This document shows, in pieces, positions 58,301 through 64,000 of a stretch of 64,000 bases of DNA. The stretch is from Thysanoteuthis rhombus (taxonomy: Eukaryota > Mollusca > Cephalopoda > Oegopsida > Thysanoteuthidae): the NCBI GenBank assembly GCA_963457665.1, contig OY735225.1, positions 1,528,501 through 1,592,500 of the forward strand, written 5' to 3'. The notes beneath the pieces were generated by a model. It was given only the letters and a program-made list of their open reading frames with translations. It searched no databases and was not told the origin of the DNA. How positions within the stretch are numbered: the first letter of the stretch is position 1; every line of letters starts with the position of its first letter. A program made the translations under genes and the position numbers.

Positions 58301-58859
58301 AGTAAAATAATGTATGTGAAGAGTCAGTCCAAGCTTTTATGGGGCCTTAAGTAGAATTCGATTTCGGGACCATAATCTCTGGACATCTTGCCTATCGCTT
58401 TTTGGGGCCCGGCTACAGTAGACCCTTAGCAGCCGCTATTCGCTCATGCGTCGGGTCGACCCAGTGTCCGAGTGAGAAGAAAACATATTCATTCTAAATA
58501 AAATCAACAATGCATTCCTATTGACTGCTGTGAATACGTCTACTTTTTGTACAGTTTACTTACAATACAACATTTGATCTCAACACATGAAAACAGAATT
58601 CGAATTAACCAGTAATTGCATACAACGTAATTTTATTTAAAAAAAATAGGTCGTTACACAATACTCGTCTATTTATTTATTTATCTATTTATTTATTGCT
58701 AAGAAAAAAGTAGTACTGGAGTATTATTTATCATCATTTATCAGGATATCAGGCCTAATTTAATTCGAACTTTATTCATGGCATTGGGAAAATTAAAAAG
58801 TTTACAACATGAGCACCCTGCAGCGGAGCCCGGTCAAAAATTTCGTTGGGGTACAAGGC

Positions 58860-59000
58860 CGTGTTGCCATATCCCCCCCCCCAAATAAGCTAAAGCTAAA
58901 AATTGCTAAAGAAATGGCGCTAAAATACGTTAAAAATGGCGCTGGTTTTTGGACTTTTGCGCTGCCAAAACAAAAAAAATGTGCTTTATTGGCAACACTG
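58860..59000. mobile_element. Small element with GTGTTGCC/GGCAACAC ends
   Basis: CCGTGTTGCCATATCC and TTGGCAACACTGG bound about 140 bases containing repeated GCTAAA/AATGGCGCT motifs and a C run. Possibly a short MITE; one copy only, so uncertain. Confidence 0.35.
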
Positions 59001-59249
59001 GTATGCAAGTTTTGTCAATATATAACCTTCTGGTGAGGTGTCACCAATTGAAAGTTTTTAAAAAAATATTCATCTCTGTCTTCTTGTTGGACTAGCCCCG
59101 CCTCCCTGTAACCCCACAGGGTTTCTCTTCATTTCTGCACGAATCATGAGGATCGGTCTGGAGGAAGGACCCCACCTCCCCGTGTGACCACCATCCTGTG
59201 GACATGGAAATCCTTTATAGCAAGAACTGAAAGTTCAATTTAGCATCCA

Positions 59250-59515
59250 CTATGAAGTTTAAATGCCATTATTGCCAGATCATAGAATGGAAGATCTTTT
59301 TTTTATTTAAGAAGCATATAATCAAGAAACACCCTTCTTTCCAGTTAATCTGACTTAAAACAGCAGAGAAAATCGATTTTAGAATGTAAAGTTTAAATGC
59401 CCTTATATCCAGATCATGTGACCCTGAGTGGAATATTTTTCTTAGTAAACATCCCATGAAGGGATCCCATTTCTACTAAATTTCAGGTAAATCTGACTTA
59501 AAACAGCTGAGAAAC
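59250..59515 (+). repeat. Tandem duplication, two diverged ~125-bp units
   Basis: AAGTTTAAATGCC...CCAGATCAT...AATCTGACTTAAAACAGC occurs twice, at 59250-59372 and 59388-59512. Confidence 0.7.
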
Positions 59516-59879
59516 AATATGGGATGCCTCTATAAAAAAATTCTGATATGAAGGGCTTTGTAATTTTAAAAAAAATTTGTTTTTTTTTAGCAACCCAAAT
59601 CCATCAAACTCAATCTTCATTGGGTGCACCACACTTGTAGCCATGTAATATATCTAAGCTTTCAGAGTCTTGAACTGAGTATTCTAGGAAAGTTGAATCA
59701 AATGAGAATAGGCAGGACTGGAGTAGATAATTTAGATGACGAAGTAAATGTCATTGTCAACTTAACATTGTCATTGTTCCCAACATTTTCAAGAATTCAC
59801 ACTCCTGTCGACATAATTTACTCAGCTCAGCACGGGGAAAAAATAGGTGGGTAGTCGTTAGTCCTTGAGAGATCAGAAG

Positions 59880-60175
59880 ACAGTACAGTATATTAGAGAA
59901 AAAACAGGAACTAGAGATATCATAGAATCCATTGAAAAATTCAAATGGTTATGGGCTGATCATGTAGCAAGAATGTCAGACAACCACTGGACATCACAAT
60001 TCACAATGTGATTCCCTAGAGATTGTATGAAAAACTGTGACCTGTAAAAAATAAGATGGCATAATGGACTAGACCAGTCATGAAAGTATTGACTGTGTGA
60101 CACTCATGATGAGGATGTCTGGTGAATCTTGAGAAGGTCTGTCCAACAACGGATGCTGGAAGATGGCTGATGATG
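59880..60175 (+). mobile_element. LINE reverse-transcriptase C-terminal remnant
   Basis: Readable as REKTGTRDIIESIEKFKWLW, ADHVARMSDNHWTSQ, FPRDCMK, DKIRWHNGLDQ-like pieces: the widespread non-LTR element tail pattern (TG-x-x-D-I-I...KW-x-W-AGH-x-AR...RW). At least three in-frame stops (after TSQFTM, and twice after NCDL) show it is dead. Near 60120-60175 CAACGGATGCTGGAAGATGG matches the usual C-terminal end. Confidence 0.65.
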
Positions 60176-60394
60176 ATGAAGATTGTGTTGTGCAAACCTG
60201 CTTCGAAAAAAAAACTGCATTCAAAATCCCTATAAGCACAACAATATCATACCTGGGCGTGGGGCTCCAAAGAAGGCCTGGGAACTGAAGGAGTAAAAAA
60301 CAAGGTGTCTAATAATGAAGAGAAGGGATTCCTCTTAGAGGTCCAGCCACCCACTAAACAAATATCATTTGTTTTATTTCCTTAGATGACCAAG

Positions 60395-60715
60395 TTGGTG
60401 AGGTATACATATTACTTCCAATCTGCACAATATCTCCTCAAGTTCTCCATGAATTTCAATGAAATTTTGTGGATGGGTTTGCCATGAGCTAAGGAAGAAG
60501 TAGTTAAATTTGGGGGCTAATTAATGTGCAATTATCTTCTCTCTGTTGTTGCTATTTGTCCAAACCACACAATATCTCACAAAGGTTCTTTGTCTGTCTA
60601 TATGGTGTCTCCAAAAGTTGTCAATGGGTTTCAATCAAATCTTGTTGAAAGATGAACAATAAGCTACAATAAGTGATTAAATTTTGGTCTCAAGGGGACC
60701 TTGGTGCCATAGGAG
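60395..60715 (+). repeat. Dispersed repeat of the 43600 family, two units
   Basis: CACAATATCTCCTCAAGTTC...AATTTCAATGAAATTTTGTG and CACAATATCTCACAAAGGTT...GGTTTCAATCAAATCTTGTT. Confidence 0.5.
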
Positions 60716-60825
60716 CCCTGGAAGCCCCCTAAATAGGATGACTAATAAAGCAATTTTGTACCCCTTCATAAAATTCCTCTCAACTTCCTACTCCAGCTGA
60801 GTTACTTGACTGCCAGAATAATAAG

Positions 60826-61121
60826 AAGCTGTCAACATAGGTTTCTCCAGTTTTCAAGTTGGTCTGGCTGACTAGCAATGTATGTATGTATTATGTGTAC
60901 AGAGTGCAACAATGTAGCTAGAGGGCTGAAAATTTGAATATTTACTCCTTATTTTAACAAAAAAAAATAATGTTTTGTGTTTCCAATAGGTTTTAGTGCT
61001 TTAAAAAAAAATCCCACTTTTTAGTGATTACTTCCCAACAAAGAAAAGTAATTTATTTATCACCCTCAACAATGCATCTTACCAAAAGATGTTGGTCACA
61101 TGACGATTTCTATTAAATGGA
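60826..61121 (-). mobile_element. MITE family A, copy
   Basis: Reverse: AAGCTGTCAACATAGGTTTC, TTTTCAAGTTGGTCTGGCTG; other end GGTCACATGACGATTTCTAT. Confidence 0.65.
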
Positions 61122-61550
61122 GTTTTTTGTTTGGGTATCATGTGAGACCAAATAAAAATTATTCAATGCCTGTTTAGTGTTGAAACATATTTATCCATGT
61201 ATATTATAATTTGTGATATGTCAGTCTGTCTATCACATAACAAACAGAAAGAGAGGAAGGGGGGGATGTGGACACCCAAACACTATATTGGGTTGTACTA
61301 TGCAAGTTCAGTTGTGTGGGTAGATGTGCCCACTGGCTGCTTGCAATACTGCTGATGTATCAATTTCATTTTTTTCACCTAATTCACATCTGCCAACACA
61401 GTACACTAACTAAAAATGGAATGACAATAAAATATTAAAAAACGCAATTCTCACAATGTGAACAAATATTGGATTCCTTCCCTTAAAATTTTAATTTAGT
61501 ATTTTAATTTACTATTCATTTTCAACCTCTTTCCATGTAGAATTATAAAA

Positions 61551-61862
61551 AATATCTCTCAATCGGGAAAAAACATTTGTGGATCTGTCTCCAAATCTAA
61601 TCACTTCCTTCGTAGCCCACGGAAAATTCAATTGAAATTGAGAACTTTGAGAGATATTGCTCGGATATGTTTGAAAAAAAAGATGGAAATATATTTCTCA
61701 ATCAAGAAAATATTCCTGGATCTGGCCCAAAATTTAATCACTTGTCCCTTAACCTATGGCTTACCTTTCCACAAAATGACATTAAAATTCATTGAGAACT
61801 CATGGAGATATGTGGATTGGCCAAATATATGTATACCTCTTCAACTTTGTTGACCGAGGTAA
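61551..61862 (+). repeat. Dispersed repeat of the 43600 family, two units
   Basis: TCAATCGGGAAAAAACATTT...GGATCTG and TCAATCAAGAAAATATTCCT...GGATCTG, each followed by AATCACTT, AATTGAGAACT/CATTGAGAACT and GAGATAT; the second ends CTTCAACTTTGTTGACCGAG. Confidence 0.55.
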
Positions 61863-61899
61863 GTAAAGATTAGAGATTCTTAAGTCTCAGGGTTTTGGT

Positions 61900-64000
61900 T
61901 AAACAGGTGAGGAGAGTTCTGTTTGGGGGTTAAAGCAAAGAGGGGAGGGAGTTTTTATTGATACTTCTGTACTTTCAATTTCCATCCCGAGCTATATCGT
62001 TAGCAAAGCAATGAGTATTGTAGGAGGGATTACGTCATTCTGACTTTATTTTCAATTACAATCAGTATGTTACTCCAACTGTATAGAACAAGGAAAAGAA
62101 TGGACTCTCTTGAAAAACTGTTTTCATACAATTTTTGACAGTATTTTGCAACGTTTGTTTCTGTTATAGAAGTATTTGTTAACAATTGATCATTCAAGTT
62201 AATGCTGATTAAAACATCCAAGACAAAAATGAATAGTCATCGACCAAACATATCGACCAAATTGCAATATGATTCATTTGAAAATGAAAAAGGTATAAAT
62301 AAATATATATGAAGTGTATGTATTGGTTATAAACGTTGTATAGTATGCTTCCTTTATTTTTTGTACTTTTTGTCTTTTCAAGAATTAGTTTTTTTTTTTT
62401 TTTTAAAAAGAATAATATGATGGAGTGGGATGGAAAAAAATATTACTCTTTCTCTGCCAACTGTCTTTAACGTTCCTTTCTCATAAATGCTATGAATCTA
62501 TTCAAATTTGGTCTGAACAAAGGAATTTATGGCCTTCAAAAAAACTGTTGACTTTTGATGCAGTTGAAGAGAGAAAGATTTTCTCTTGTCATGGAGTGAT
62601 GTTTTTTTTTTTTTTTTTTAATGAAAATAACATTGTTGTTATGCCGGCTGGTTGTGGGATTGATGGAGCATTTTGTATGGGGTGGGGTCAGTGATGCTGG
62701 AGGTAATGAGTGGAATTGAAAAAAAAAAGGGGCATGGAGAAACTAAAAATGATGTATGGACAAAATCAGGGGTGCTAGAGAACTGGAAAGGCTCCGGATT
62801 ATTGTAGGAAAAAAGGTCTCCCGTAGGTGTGTCAGTTGACCACTGCGAGTTATACTGGGATGGGCAAGAACCTTGGGGTGCAAAACCTGTGAAAAAATGG
62901 TTGATTGTATGTTTGGGATATGGTTAGGCTTGAGAGATAACAAGGAAAGCTACTCTAGAAAGACTCGTTAGGGTGAACAATGTGTCTTCGTTTCTCCTGT
63001 AAGTTTGTCCCTTTTTTTTTTTTTTGTCACACATTACTTGTTGCCTGTTTTGAGCAAGAATCACAAAAGGAAAACTGAACTGTTTCTCTCTCACTGAGCA
63101 TAAACGTTAGCAGTTGTTATCATAGCCAAAAGTGTTCTTCTCACGAATTTAAGACTCAGCCTGTAGTTGTATGCTACTGCTGTTCATTAATTCATTAAAA
63201 TGGTGTGGATCCCAGTAACCCTTTGTTGAAAAAATCCATTTGCTTTCCTTATGTAGTGATTCTGGGTGTGTAGGACAGAAGAGGTGGCAACAGGTGTTCA
63301 CAACATTATTTTTGATGACAAAAAATCTGTTGCATTTAGACTTGATTAAGGAAAGAAATGAAACATTGAGAGATGAAAATCCTCACTGGGAAAATGAATA
63401 ATAAATAAACACACCATCACAGTCAATAATTGAACAACCATAGCATAAAAATTTGATATCATGCAAAAAATTCTATCAAAGAATAAATAAGGTCAGAATG
63501 AATTGTATTTCTCCTGAATCTAGGTGTTATCAATGAACCCATTAGAATAAGTCCCCAAGAAGGTGATAAAGGCTTTCAAAAAAAAAAAAAAAAATTCAGG
63601 AAAGGTCTAGTGGTGTACTGATGCTAATTTTCAAATCTATAGACAAAACAGTGTGGTCAGGAGCACTAGAACACACAAACGCATTGATTCATAAGAAAGG
63701 ATAGCATCCTTTGCCATCTTTGATGGCTACGGTTGTTCAGTACACTATCGAATTTGACATGAAAGTAAATTTCTTGCTGCCAGAAATGCCATTAGCACGG
63801 ATAAATTTTCCATTTTATTTGTATACTTGATATATTGGATAACATTTCAGTGTCAGTTGATTGAGATTTATTGCTTGCTGTTGTTATTTTGTTGTCCAAA
63901 GTAATTTGATTAATGCTGAAAACTGTTTCTGATCTGTGGATTGTTAATGAAAAAAAAATGTTTCAGATCTGCGAGCTGTGAATAGAACTCCTTCTCATTT
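61900..64000. other. Noncoding tail of the window
   Basis: No exon or gene recognised. It holds T and A runs (62388-62404, 63012-63025, 63577-63594) and a second copy of dispersed repeat K at 63412-63640. Confidence 0.4.
63412..63640 (+). repeat. Dispersed repeat K, copy 2
   Basis: CACCATCACAGTCAATAATT-GAACAA, as at 20792-21000, followed by decayed similarity (TGAACCCATTAGAATAAG against TGAACTCATTAAAATAGG). Confidence 0.5.

Noticed and set aside
59624-59854. 76-codon plus-strand gene near 59.7 kb
   Set aside because: It directly precedes the LINE remnant and has no recognisable domain; probably part of the decayed element or chance.

Overview
The window is animal nuclear DNA: AT-rich, with split genes, GT-AG introns of 0.4-4 kb, and introns and intergenic space packed with transposon remains. 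Two conserved genes could be assembled exon by exon from protein similarity recalled from memory plus splice phase. The mix of tRNA-derived SINEs, Penelope-like retroelements, Tc1/mariner remnants, foldback elements and long (AT)n runs suits a lophotrochozoan, probably a mollusc and perhaps a cephalopod; the organism is an inference. Layout: (1) 1-11.46 kb, plus strand: the last eight exons of a kinesin-9 motor gene, KIF6, entering from the left and ending with a stop at 11398 and AATAAA at 11452. Its introns hold a Tc1-like fossil, a Penelope-like fossil, an inverted pair of tRNA-derived sequences and a 78-bp direct repeat. (2) 11.46-19.2 kb: intergenic space between two convergent genes, with hairpins, MITEs and a (TG)n run. 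(3) 19.2-34.16 kb, minus strand: the complete coding region of GPAA1, a GPI-transamidase subunit, in 12 coding exons (724 codons, all phases agree). Probable untranslated 5' exons at 38.3 and 39.6 kb put its promoter near 39.6-39.8 kb. (4) 40-53.6 kb: a repeat-rich region with Penelope-like pieces carrying hammerhead-like motifs, a ~145-bp tandem array, a dead mariner-family transposase copy, Tigger-like MITEs and many (AT)n tracts. (5) 53.6-64 kb: a GA-rich 5' region, a uORF and a 19-codon first coding exon of an unidentified plus-strand gene at 54.08 kb, then a probable long first intron. That intron holds a candidate secreted-peptide exon on the minus strand at 58.1 kb, a LINE reverse-transcriptase remnant at 59.9-60.2 kb and more dispersed repeats. 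The two recognised genes have unrelated jobs (ciliary motor; GPI-anchor attachment in the ER) and share nothing but a tail-to-tail arrangement. The most interesting signal outside the genes is a set of seven or more short stretches, in both orientations, that fit the conserved core of a type I hammerhead ribozyme and lie in or beside Penelope-like sequence.
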